In this document: positions 27,903-36,104 of the stretch, piece by piece
How the letters are laid out: each line of letters starts with the position of its first letter
How positions within the stretch are numbered: position 1 is the stretch's first letter
Assembly: GCA_046329535.1 (NCBI GenBank)
Contig: JAXLUN010000004.1
Location: forward strand, 310,001-374,000
Length of the DNA: 64,000 nt
Reading direction: 5' to 3'
Source of the DNA: Bog-950 sp046329535
GTDB taxonomy: Bacteria > Bacteroidota > Bacteroidia > Chitinophagales > LD1
Notes under the pieces: model-generated
Told to the model about the DNA's origin: nothing
The model's input: only the letters and a program-made list of their open reading frames with translations
Database searches by the model: none
Program-made: the position numbers and the translations under genes

Positions 27903-27943
27903 AAAAGAAAGAGTCCCGCAATATCTGCGGGACTCTTTCTTTT
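27903..27943. terminator. Bidirectional terminator between the propeller gene and sufE
   Basis: Perfect 18-bp stem (27903-27920 with 27926-27943; core GAGTCCCGCA / TGCGGGACTC) with a 5-nt loop and A/T-rich flanks. It overlaps the sufE stop codon by 2 bp. Confidence 0.95.
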
Positions 27944-28358
27944 AGGCGAATGATGATGCATATGCCTTTATTCGGTGAATCATAGAAGTTAATCCGTTTG
28001 AACGTTGTGATGAAAGATGTTCCCTGAGGTTGATGCTTTCAATAAAGTGAAGTGAGGCATCTATTATATCCACAGCCTTTTGGCCAGATAGCACACGAAT
28101 CAACAAGGCTATAATACCTTTGGTTATTGCTGTATTCGACTCGGCTTCAAAAAACAAGTATCCTTCCTTTTCGTAGGCATGCAGCCACACTTTACTCTGA
28201 CAACCTTTCACCAGGAAATCATCCGTTTGGTATTTGGTATCGAGTGGTACAAGTTTTTTGCCGATATCAATGATATATTCATACTTGTCCATCTGGTCAT
28301 CAAACAGGTCGAATTCCTCAATGATTTCACTTTCAATTTCAGCTATTGATTTATGCAT
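27942..28358 (-). CDS. sufE: SufE sulfur-acceptor protein
   Basis: 138 residues. The fold-defining GCQSKVW motif contains the sulfur-accepting Cys53, and the E-x2-F-D-x-F-D-D start is typical. SufE takes persulfide sulfur from SufS and passes it to the SufBCD scaffold in the cytoplasm. Last gene of the minus-strand suf operon, 9 bp after sufS, and ended by the terminator at 27903-27943. Confidence 0.95.
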   Translation of the reverse strand: MHKSIAEIESEIIEEFDLFDDQMDKYEYIIDIGKKLVPLDTKYQTDDFLVKGCQSKVWLHAYEKEGYLFFEAESNTAITKGIIALLIRVLSGQKAVDIIDASLHFIESINLREHLSSQRSNGLTSMIHRIKAYASSFA

Positions 28359-28367
28359 AGGATAATG

Positions 28368-29585
28368 CTAAGAAAGTACCTTGACTGCTTTGTTAAGTGC
28401 TTTGATAAAAATGTCTATCTCTTCTTTTGTATTATAAAATGCGAAAGATGCACGACAGGTTCCCTCTATATTCAAACGATCCATTAGCGGTTGGCAGCAA
28501 TGATGACCAGTGCGTATAGCAATGCCTTGTTGATTAAGCAAAACGCCAATATCGTATGGATGTATATCATTTACTAAAAAAGAGATAACCGAAGATTTGT
28601 TCTTGGCTGTACCTACTAATCGTAGACCATCCACGGCAGAGAGTTGCTCGTTACCATATTGGAGCAACTCGTTCTCATAAACTGAAATATTATGCAAGCC
28701 AGTTTCATTGATGTAATTCAGCGCGGCTCCCATAGAAATTCCACCTTCAATATGCGGTGTCCCTGCTTCAAATTTATAGGGTAAGTCGTTATAAGTTGTT
28801 CCCTTAAATGATACGGTCTTAATCATTTCTCCTCCGCCCATATAGGGAGGCATGACTTCCAGTAGTTTTTCTTTGCCGTAAAGTATTCCAACACCGGTTG
28901 CAGCAAAAACCTTATGTCCGCTGAAACCCAAAAAATCACAATCCAGTTCTTTTACATCCAGAGCGGCATGCGGCAAAGCTTGTGCGCCATCAATAAAAAC
29001 TATGGCTCCATATTGATGAGCTTCCTGAATAATCTCTTTTACCGGATGAATAGTGCCAAGTGCATTTGATGTGTGAGCAATGGCTACAATTTTTGTTTTA
29101 TCAGATAGCAGTTTCTGATATTCTTCAAAAATTATTTCTCCTGAGTCAGTAATTGGGATAATACGGAGAGTAGCTCCCTTCTCTTCACAAAGTATCTGCC
29201 AGGGAACGATGTTGCTGTGATGCTCCATCTCACTAACAATAATTTCGTCCCCCTGTTTTACATTTTGCCTACCGTAGGTAGAGGCTACCAGATTAACTGC
29301 TTCGGTAGTTCCTCGTACAAAGTTTATCTCTCGTTCTGATGCGTTCAAATGTCTGGCAATAACAGCTCTTGACTCTTCATATTTTTCAGTAGCTAGTTGT
29401 GCTAAGTGATGTGCTCCTCTATGTATGTTGCTATTATATTGCTCGTAATAATCTTTGATGGCATTAATAACCTTTTGCGGTTTCTGAGAGGTAGCCGCGT
29501 TATCAAAATAGATTAAAGGCTTACCGTTAACCTGTTGGTGCAGAATGGGGAATTGCGCTCGTACTTTTTCGATAGGGAAAGACAT
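28368..29585 (-). CDS. sufS: Cysteine desulfurase SufS
   Basis: 405 residues, the normal length of the group II SufS/CsdA enzymes. PLP-binding Lys225 is in GFSGHKVF, and the active-site Cys363 is in RTGHHCCQP with the short loop typical of group II. It removes sulfur from cysteine to give alanine and an enzyme persulfide that SufE accepts. Placed between sufD (18 bp upstream) and sufE (9 bp downstream). Confidence 0.96.
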   Translation of the reverse strand: MSFPIEKVRAQFPILHQQVNGKPLIYFDNAATSQKPQKVINAIKDYYEQYNSNIHRGAHHLAQLATEKYEESRAVIARHLNASEREINFVRGTTEAVNLVASTYGRQNVKQGDEIIVSEMEHHSNIVPWQILCEEKGATLRIIPITDSGEIIFEEYQKLLSDKTKIVAIAHTSNALGTIHPVKEIIQEAHQYGAIVFIDGAQALPHAALDVKELDCDFLGFSGHKVFAATGVGILYGKEKLLEVMPPYMGGGEMIKTVSFKGTTYNDLPYKFEAGTPHIEGGISMGAALNYINETGLHNISVYENELLQYGNEQLSAVDGLRLVGTAKNKSSVISFLVNDIHPYDIGVLLNQQGIAIRTGHHCCQPLMDRLNIEGTCRASFAFYNTKEEIDIFIKALNKAVKVLS

Positions 29586-29603
29586 TGTTCTGGTTCAGCG
29601 TAA

Positions 29604-30917
29604 TTAAAAATTCAGTTTCAGTTCATCTTTCAACTTGTCGCATAAATACTGACGAATAGGCTTGCTGTGTACGTGGTGTACTACCTCATGTGCAAAGGCA
29701 TATGTCAGAATTTGCGATGCTTCTTCTTTTGTAATACCACGAGCCCTCAGATAAAACATGGCATTTTCATCCAGTTGGCCTATGGCAGCACCATGACTGC
29801 ATTTCACATCATCGGCAAATATTTCAAGTTGTGGCTTGGAGTTAATGCTGGCCTCGTTGGAAAGCAAAAGGGCCTTACTTGATTGAAATGCATTTGTTTT
29901 TTGTGCATCGGGTTTTACAAAAATCTTTCCGTTGAATACTCCGGTAGCTTCATCATTTAATACACCTTTATAAAGTTGATTGCTGGTACAGTTAGCTACG
30001 GTGTGGTCAATCAGTATATGGTTATCTATGTGAGCGTTTTCTTTGCCAAAATACAAACCGTTTAAGTCTGCATGGGCATTTTCACCAACCAGTCTGGCGG
30101 TTACGTTATTTCGTATCATCGATTTACTGGTGCCGGTATTGGGTGAAGAAAAAGTAATGGTCGTGGCGCTGAATTTTGCGTCTCGCTGCAGTTGAGCTTC
30201 CGTGGTATGTATACCAATGGCATTACTTACCTCTAACTGAAGGTTGGCTGAATTGATATTAGCGTTTGGGGCAACAAATATTTCCGATACATGATTATAC
30301 TGAACCGGAATATTGCTTGCATTTCGAAAGTCTTCAGCCATTTCAAGAGAAGAGCCAGCTTCCAGAATGACTAAGTTACGGCTTTGAGTAAAAACGCTGG
30401 CATCAGATGCGGTAAAGAAATACTGCAAATAAATCGGCTCCTCTACTGCTATGTTTCTGCCTATGTGAATAAATGCTCCATCATTCACAAAGGCTGTATT
30501 GAGTGCAGCAAAGTGTTCTTCGTTATAGTTAATCAGTTTGCCAAAATATTTTTCAATAAGCGCGGCCTGGGTGATAAAAGCTTCTTTTAAGCTACAAACG
30601 GTTACTCCTTCTAATTCGGGAACAATACTGAGCTCTGGATGGAAAATTCCATTTAAAAAGGTAAGCCGGAATGAATAGGGTGGCAGACTGCTGATATAAT
30701 TTTTTACTGAAGCATTTACCGGTGACTCTGTTGGAGTGAGCGATAACTGTTCATTCAGTTTGGTTTTGATGTGGGTATATTTCCACTCTTCGTGTCTGCT
30801 GTTAGGAATACCTAATCTTTGAAAAGCACTCAAAGCATCTTTTCGTAAGTTGATGATACTGCTGCCCTTCATTGGCAGAAGGTCAAACTGTTTCGTTATG
30901 TTTTCTGTAAAACTCAT
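29604..30917 (-). CDS. sufD: Fe-S cluster assembly protein SufD
   Basis: 437 residues with the SufB/D beta-helix core and the conserved C-terminal block DDVKCSHGAAIGQLDENAMFYLRARGI that carries the His/Cys region at the SufB-SufD interface. It forms the SufBC2D scaffold that builds [4Fe-4S] clusters. It starts 1 bp after the sufC stop codon, so translational coupling is likely. Confidence 0.95.
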   Translation of the reverse strand: MSFTENITKQFDLLPMKGSSIINLRKDALSAFQRLGIPNSRHEEWKYTHIKTKLNEQLSLTPTESPVNASVKNYISSLPPYSFRLTFLNGIFHPELSIVPELEGVTVCSLKEAFITQAALIEKYFGKLINYNEEHFAALNTAFVNDGAFIHIGRNIAVEEPIYLQYFFTASDASVFTQSRNLVILEAGSSLEMAEDFRNASNIPVQYNHVSEIFVAPNANINSANLQLEVSNAIGIHTTEAQLQRDAKFSATTITFSSPNTGTSKSMIRNNVTARLVGENAHADLNGLYFGKENAHIDNHILIDHTVANCTSNQLYKGVLNDEATGVFNGKIFVKPDAQKTNAFQSSKALLLSNEASINSKPQLEIFADDVKCSHGAAIGQLDENAMFYLRARGITKEEASQILTYAFAHEVVHHVHSKPIRQYLCDKLKDELKLNF

Positions 30918-30918
30918 G

Positions 30919-31677
30919 TTATACTAACTCGCTGTTCTCTTCTTTTATCCAATCGTAACCTTGTGCTTCCAGTTTAAGTGCCAGTTCTTTTCCCCCACTC
31001 TTCACAATTTTACCTCCGTACATTACATGGACTACATCAGGCACAATGTAATTGAGCAGGCGCTGGTAATGTGTTATAACCAAAAAACTTCTGTTCGCAT
31101 CTCGTAGCTTGTTTACTCCATTTGCAACAATTCGAAGCGCATCAATATCCAATCCGGAGTCTGTCTCATCAAGCAGGCACAAGGAAGGTTCCAGCATAGC
31201 CATTTGGAATATCTCGTTCCGTTTTTTTTCTCCTCCGCTGAATCCTTCGTTAATAGAACGGCTTGTGAACTCTTTATTCATTTCTACCAGAGCCAGTTTC
31301 TCCTTCATCAGTTTCAGGAAATCTTTGGCATCCATCGGCTCCAATCCGTGGTGTTTGCGTTTGGAGTTTACTGCGGCTTTCATAAAATTGGTGGTGCTTA
31401 CTCCAGGTATTTCTACAGGGTATTGAAAGGCCAGAAATACACCTTCTCTGGCACGTTCATCAGCACTCATCTCCAATAAATTCTTTCCATGGAAAGATAT
31501 TTCCCCTGAAATTATTTCATAATCTTCTTTGCCTGCTAATGTAGATGCCAAGGTTGACTTACCGGTTCCGTTAGGACCCATAATGGCATGAACTTCTCCC
31601 GGTTTAATTTCTAAGTTAAAGTCTTTAAGAATTTGTTTGCCGGGTATCCCTACGTTTAGATTTCTTATGCTTAGCAT
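30919..31677 (-). CDS. sufC: Fe-S cluster assembly ATPase SufC
   Basis: 252 residues, an ABC-type ATPase without membrane segments: Walker A GPNGTGKST near residue 35, Q-loop AFQYPVEIPG, signature FSGGEKKR, and Walker B LCLLDETDSGLD with the Asp/Glu pair. It energises SufB-SufD. It is 167 bp downstream of sufB, an unusually wide gap for this operon that holds a possible small gene. Confidence 0.97.
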   Translation of the reverse strand: MLSIRNLNVGIPGKQILKDFNLEIKPGEVHAIMGPNGTGKSTLASTLAGKEDYEIISGEISFHGKNLLEMSADERAREGVFLAFQYPVEIPGVSTTNFMKAAVNSKRKHHGLEPMDAKDFLKLMKEKLALVEMNKEFTSRSINEGFSGGEKKRNEIFQMAMLEPSLCLLDETDSGLDIDALRIVANGVNKLRDANRSFLVITHYQRLLNYIVPDVVHVMYGGKIVKSGGKELALKLEAQGYDWIKEENSELV

Positions 31678-31819
31678 CGGTATTCTTCTTTTTGTGTTGT
31701 TTTATTGATTTCTCTGTGTTCTCGTATGCGTCCTTTCTTAACTCCATGTAAAACGGTTTGAGCATTTTACTGTAAATGGTTTTCCCTGTTTTATAGGCTC
31801 GGTATAGTCGAAGAATCAT
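31625..31819 (-). CDS. Possible small basic protein in the sufB-sufC gap
   Basis: A 64-residue frame, Lys/Arg-rich, with its first part (LRLYRAYKTGKTIYSKML) resembling an amphipathic helix. It starts 25 bp after the sufB stop and runs 53 bp into sufC. I recognise no family. The Lys-rich tail within sufC and the overlap argue against it; the position within a conserved operon argues mildly for it. Confidence 0.2.
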   Translation of the reverse strand: MILRLYRAYKTGKTIYSKMLKPFYMELRKDAYENTEKSIKQHKKKNTDAKHKKSKRRDTRQTNS

Positions 31820-31844
31820 AGGTTTTTGTTTGAAACAAAATTAG

Positions 31845-33290
31845 TTACCCTACGCTACCCTCCAGACTGATTGATAACAGTTTCTGGGCCTCTACCATAA
31901 ATTCCATGGGCAGATGTTTGAAAACTTCTTTACAATATCCATTTATGATCATACTCACTGCTTCTTCATCAGTTAAGCCACGCTGATTGCAATAGAACAA
32001 CAGGTCTTCGCCTATCTTGGATGTAGTAGCTTCATGTTCCACTTTGCCCGTGTTGTTATTAATCTCCAGATAGGGAAATGTATGTGCTCCGCATTTATCG
32101 CCTATCAACAAGCTATCGCATTGTGAAAAGTTATAAGCATTATCTGCTGTTTTGTGAACCTGCACTTGACCCCGATAGCTATTTTGGGATTTACCCGCAC
32201 TAATGCCTTTACTTACAATTCTGCTACGAGTATTTTTCCCAATATGAATCATCTTGGTACCTGTGTCGGCTTGCTGATAATTATTGGTAACAGCCACTGA
32301 GTAAAACTCACCAATAGAATTATCACCTTTCAATATACAGCTTGGATATTTCCAGGTAATAGCGCTGCCGGTTTCTACTTGCGTCCAGCTTATCTTGGAA
32401 TTAACTCCTTTACAAATACCTCGCTTGGTAACAAAGTTATATATGCCCCCTTTACCGTCCTTATCTCCGGGATACCAGTTCTGAACGGTTGAATACTTTA
32501 TCTCGGCATTATCAAGGGTTATCAGTTCCACAACAGCAGCGTGCAATTGATTTTCATCGCGTTGCGGGGCAGTACATCCCTCTAAATAGGAAACATAACT
32601 ACCTTCATCGGCAATGATGAGTGTTCTTTCAAACTGTCCGGTGTTTTCGGCATTGATACGGAAGTAAGTAGAAAGTTCCATCGGGCAGCGAACACCTTTG
32701 GGAATATATACAAAGCTTCCATCGCTGAAAACAGCACTATTCAAGGCGGCATAAAAGTTATCTCGCTGTGGAACTACGGTACCAAGATATTGTTTAACCA
32801 ATTCCGGATATTCGCGAATTGCCTCTGAAATGGAGCAGAAAATAATTCCCTTTTCTTTCAAGGATTCTCGAAAAGTGGTAATCACACTTTCGCTGTCCAT
32901 AACGTAATCAACCGCGACTCCTGCCAGTAGTTTTTGCTCCTGAATAGGAATACCCAATTTGTCATAGGTGGCGCGTATTTCAGGGTCAACATCATCTAAA
33001 GAATCAATTTTCTTTTTCTTTTTCTGGGCGGCATAGTAGTAAATGCCCTGAAAATCGATGGCTGGAAAGTGTACGTTTTGCCAGGTTGGCTCGGTCATTT
33101 TAACCCAAGCTCTATAAGCTTTTAACCTCCACTCTAGCATCCAGGATGGCTCATTTTTCTTGGCAGAAATATAATGCACGGTATCTTCACTCAAGCCAAT
33201 GGCAGCAAATTCCTGCTCTATATTGGTTGTAAATCCGTATTTGTAGTCGTTGGCTACTACCTCATCAATTATTTTGTCGTTCTCTGCCAT
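31845..33290 (-). CDS. sufB: Fe-S cluster assembly protein SufB
   Basis: 481 residues, normal SufB length. Characteristic segments are FVYIPKGVRCPMELSTYFRI, EGCTAPQRDENQLHAA, and the C-terminal CGAHTFPYLEI...EATTSKIGEDLLFYCNQRG with the conserved Cys/Glu involved in cluster building. First gene of the sufB-C-D-S-E operon; a TAGATTTG -7 box (33307-33314) and an adjacent palindrome (33331-33347) lie just upstream. No sufA/iscA or sufR/iscR gene is in the cluster. Confidence 0.97.
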   Translation of the reverse strand: MAENDKIIDEVVANDYKYGFTTNIEQEFAAIGLSEDTVHYISAKKNEPSWMLEWRLKAYRAWVKMTEPTWQNVHFPAIDFQGIYYYAAQKKKKKIDSLDDVDPEIRATYDKLGIPIQEQKLLAGVAVDYVMDSESVITTFRESLKEKGIIFCSISEAIREYPELVKQYLGTVVPQRDNFYAALNSAVFSDGSFVYIPKGVRCPMELSTYFRINAENTGQFERTLIIADEGSYVSYLEGCTAPQRDENQLHAAVVELITLDNAEIKYSTVQNWYPGDKDGKGGIYNFVTKRGICKGVNSKISWTQVETGSAITWKYPSCILKGDNSIGEFYSVAVTNNYQQADTGTKMIHIGKNTRSRIVSKGISAGKSQNSYRGQVQVHKTADNAYNFSQCDSLLIGDKCGAHTFPYLEINNNTGKVEHEATTSKIGEDLLFYCNQRGLTDEEAVSMIINGYCKEVFKHLPMEFMVEAQKLLSISLEGSVG

Positions 33291-33306
33291 ATAAGTTTTG
33301 GGATTA

Positions 33307-33314
33307 CAAATCTA
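33307..33314 (-). promoter_or_regulatory. -7 promoter box of the suf operon
   Basis: Minus strand reads TAGATTTG, an exact TAnnTTTG match, 16 bp before the sufB start codon. Confidence 0.5.
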
Positions 33315-33330
33315 AGCGCTTTTGCGACAA

Positions 33331-33347
33331 TTTAGATATTGTCTAAA
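33331..33347. promoter_or_regulatory. Palindrome upstream of sufB, possible operator
   Basis: TTTAGA-tattg-TCTAAA, 6-bp arms with a 5-bp spacer, centred about 28 bp upstream of the -7 box, where a repressor or activator could touch the -33 region. Which regulator binds is not shown; Rrf2/IscR- or Fur-type control of suf is known in other bacteria, but the site is not a clear match to their consensus. Confidence 0.35.
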
Positions 33348-33407
33348 CAAAGAATTGGTGATAAAGTTTGATCGCGAGTATGAATAAAGGATAGTTAGGA
33401 AACTGGT

Positions 33408-34544
33408 TCATTTACCCGACCCTATTATTTTCTTGAGTACATCAACGGTATAATCAATCTCCTCTTTGGTATTGAACTTGCTAAAAGAAAAGCGAACTGA
33501 TTTTCTTTTAGGATCAGCTTTTATACCCTCCAGTACGTGTGAGCCTTTTTCAGAACCGGATGTACAAGCACTACCACCACTCGCGGCTATACCTGCCATA
33601 TCCAGATTAAACAAAGTGAGTTCTGCCTTTTCATTGGGAGGAAGTGAAACGCTGAGAACTTTATAATTGCTTCCGTTCTCAGATAGGTCACCATTAAAAT
33701 CAATTCCCGGTATTTGCGTTTTTAGTTTTTCAATCATATGTTGTTTTAAACCCAGCACATATCCTCTGTTTTCAGTAAGTTTCTCAGTAGCCAGTTCAAG
33801 TGCTTTAGCCATTCCTATAATCCCGTAAACATTTTCCGTACCAGCACGCATATTTCTTTCCTGCGCCCCTCCATCTATAAATGGCTTGATTTGAATATCC
33901 GAACTGATGTACACAAATCCAGTTCCCTTAGGCCCATGAAACTTATGGGCAGATCCGCTCAAGAAGTGAATCTTCAGTTTCTGAACATCAAAAGGGAAAT
34001 ACCCAATTGTTTGCACCGTGTCGCTGTGAAAATAGGCGCTTGAGGCGGTACAGAGTTCTGATACTTTTTCCAGATCAAGAAGTGTTCCTATCTCATTATT
34101 GGCATGCATCAGGCTTACCAGTGTTTTCTCTTCCGATTTTTGGAGAAGTTCTTCCAGTTCATCGAATCTGAATTTCCCTTCCTGATTGGGAGTCAAGTAT
34201 TTAACCTTAATGCCTTCGGCTGCCATAGACTCTACGGAATGTAATACACAATGATGTTCCAATGGGGAAGAAATGATTCGAGTGACGCCCAAATCTCTCA
34301 CCGCACCTTTAATAATCATGTTACTTGCCTCTGTTCCGGAACCAGTAAAAACGATTTCGGATGTTGAGGCATTCAGATATCGAGCAATCACTTTTCTGCC
34401 CTTTTCAATGGCGGCCCTTGTTTTTCTGCCATAGGCATGAATAGATGATGGGTTTCCATAATGCTCTTTTAAATACGGAAGCATTTCCTCCAGAACCAGA
34501 GGATCAATAGCTGTGGTGGCTGCATTGTCCAGATATACCTTCAT
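33408..34544 (-). CDS. NifS/IscS-type (group I) cysteine desulfurase
   Basis: 378 residues. It has the group I layout: N-terminal YLDNAATT, PLP-binding Lys201 in SGSAHKFHGPKG, and active-site Cys327 in ASGGSACTSGS with the long mobile loop of IscS-like enzymes. It mobilises cysteine sulfur; without iscU nearby, tRNA thiolation or a general sulfur supply is as likely as Fe-S assembly. It lies 117 bp upstream of sufB on the same strand and may be a separate unit, since the suf promoter sits between them. Confidence 0.93.
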   Translation of the reverse strand: MKVYLDNAATTAIDPLVLEEMLPYLKEHYGNPSSIHAYGRKTRAAIEKGRKVIARYLNASTSEIVFTGSGTEASNMIIKGAVRDLGVTRIISSPLEHHCVLHSVESMAAEGIKVKYLTPNQEGKFRFDELEELLQKSEEKTLVSLMHANNEIGTLLDLEKVSELCTASSAYFHSDTVQTIGYFPFDVQKLKIHFLSGSAHKFHGPKGTGFVYISSDIQIKPFIDGGAQERNMRAGTENVYGIIGMAKALELATEKLTENRGYVLGLKQHMIEKLKTQIPGIDFNGDLSENGSNYKVLSVSLPPNEKAELTLFNLDMAGIAASGGSACTSGSEKGSHVLEGIKADPKRKSVRFSFSKFNTKEEIDYTVDVLKKIIGSGK

Positions 34545-34627
34545 AGGGGGCGAATGTAATTAATTCGTTTTTTGTGTATGAGTTGTGTCCATGCAATGAC
34601 TTTTTATCTTTACCTCAATAAACGGAA

Positions 34628-34951
34628 ATGAAAAAATATTTTTCTCTACTTCTTCTGGGGTCTCTTTTGTTGGCTATAAATAGCTGTAAAAAGTGCTTTC
34701 ATTGTTTTAATGACTGTGTTCAATGCACTATCACCGTTAACTCCAATGTGTTTTCGCATGTCGTATGTAGAGATAGTTTTAATACGGTAACTGAATACAA
34801 TAATGCTATATCCGCTGATACCGGATTAGGATATATCTGTTTACCAACTGCATCTACTTATGATTATGATTTTTGTGTTAATCAACCGGGTGAAGAGTCT
34901 TATCTGAACTATTTTAATAAAGGAAAAAAAGTAACCTGCAATGAAAAGTAA
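34628..34951 (+). CDS. Cys-rich putative lipoprotein
   Basis: 107 residues. The signal ends in the lipobox AINSC (Cys20), followed by KKCFHCFNDCVQC, a dense cysteine cluster with CxxC spacing. The later part reads VCRDSFNTVTEYNNA and GLGYIC, matching the 62-residue lipoprotein at 6400-6588. Function unknown; the cysteines may form disulfides or bind metal. It overlaps the next lipoprotein gene by 11 bp on the same strand, so the two form a unit. Confidence 0.75.
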   Translation: MKKYFSLLLLGSLLLAINSCKKCFHCFNDCVQCTITVNSNVFSHVVCRDSFNTVTEYNNAISADTGLGYICLPTASTYDYDFCVNQPGEESYLNYFNKGKKVTCNEK

Positions 34952-35705
34952 CCTTTCTCTAGTGATTCTATCTATTATGGTCATTACAACTCTTGTTTCG
35001 TGTAAAAAGAAGATTGAAAACTGTAAATTGGGTAAATCATATGTTAGTGATGGTAGCAGTACTCCCAATTCAAACACATTTGCTTACTACGGTAATGGCA
35101 AGTTAAAGTCAATTCAATATTCAAATACAGAAAGGGATACGCTTGTTTACTTAGCCGATACTCTGACTATTCTGCATTTTGATTACCGGGATTCTTTGAT
35201 GTCTGTTTTTCTTGGTCTTACCAACGGTAATGGGTTTGTTACCACAGGCTCAAAAAGCAATTTCGATTTTAATGGCAATTTGACGTCTACTGAATATTTT
35301 GTACATGAATACAACACAGAAGGTCAATTAACGAAACAAACCATCAGCAATGCCTTCGGAACAGCAATTTTATCAGTATCCTATGCCGGAGGAAATAGTT
35401 CATCAGCGAACTTGTACAATGGGGCTACTTTGGAAAAAAAGTACTTCTTTTTTCACAGTCAGGCGGCTAACAAAACCGGACTGGATGATATGAATAGTGT
35501 TTTTACTCCTTATTTCGGAACACCTTCCTTCAATCTATTGGATAGCACTCACATTGTTCTGGTTTCAACCAACGATACAGTCAAGATTAAGTACGAACAC
35601 ACGTTTGATGCAAATGATTATGTCAGTAAGACTGTGGAAACATATTTAACCCCAGGGTTTCAAACCAAGTATCATACTTATCAATACTTTGATTGTTCGG
35701 AGTGA
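34941..35705 (+). CDS. Lipoprotein of unknown function
   Basis: 254 residues. Lipobox LVSC (Cys21) followed by KKK. The mature part is beta-rich with repeated Y-x-G-N-G-K-L-K-S-I and YNTEGQLTKQT segments, like the RHS-like or DUF4595-type strands of Bacteroidota lipoproteins. No enzyme motif seen. Co-directional with and overlapping the Cys-rich lipoprotein; ends 6 bp before the converging S4 gene. Confidence 0.75.
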   Translation: MKSNLSLVILSIMVITTLVSCKKKIENCKLGKSYVSDGSSTPNSNTFAYYGNGKLKSIQYSNTERDTLVYLADTLTILHFDYRDSLMSVFLGLTNGNGFVTTGSKSNFDFNGNLTSTEYFVHEYNTEGQLTKQTISNAFGTAILSVSYAGGNSSSANLYNGATLEKKYFFFHSQAANKTGLDDMNSVFTPYFGTPSFNLLDSTHIVLVSTNDTVKIKYEHTFDANDYVSKTVETYLTPGFQTKYHTYQYFDCSE

Positions 35706-35711
35706 TGAGTG

Positions 35712-36083
35712 TTAGCCAAGTAGAGAATTGAGTTCTCTTCGGTTTTTCTTGGTCGGACGGCCTTGTTTACTTTGGCGTTTACCTGTATTTTCAATAAAGG
35801 CAGATGTTTTCTTTATTACGACTTCCGGAGGTGTTAAATCAATATAGTGCTTGATCGCATCGTTGTATTGCACTCTGTTTTCCAGTAATACGGTAACCCG
35901 AATAATCCATTTACGGGTGTCTGTTTTTATATCATACAAGTCTCCCACAGAAACAACTCGTGAAGGCTTTACTGCTTCTCCATTTAATTTTACCTTGCCG
36001 TTATCAATGGCACTTGCCGCCTGGGTTCGGGTTTTAAAAATGCGAATGGCCCATAAATATTTATCCAGCCTGATTTTTTTCAC
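35712..36083 (-). CDS. S4-domain RNA-binding protein (Hsp15-like)
   Basis: 123 residues. An N-terminal S4 domain (about 1-65) starts RLDKYLWAIRIFKTRTQAAS and contains NGKVKLNGEAVKPSRVV, the standard RNA-binding loop; the C-terminus is highly basic (RQSKQGRPTKKNRREL). It resembles HslR/Hsp15, which rescues stalled 50S subunits carrying peptidyl-tRNA. It is 21 bp downstream of the 472-residue conserved gene on the same strand. Confidence 0.88.
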   Translation of the reverse strand: MKKIRLDKYLWAIRIFKTRTQAASAIDNGKVKLNGEAVKPSRVVSVGDLYDIKTDTRKWIIRVTVLLENRVQYNDAIKHYIDLTPPEVVIKKTSAFIENTGKRQSKQGRPTKKNRRELNSLLG

Positions 36084-36104
36084 CTTATAGATATTACAAT
36101 AACC

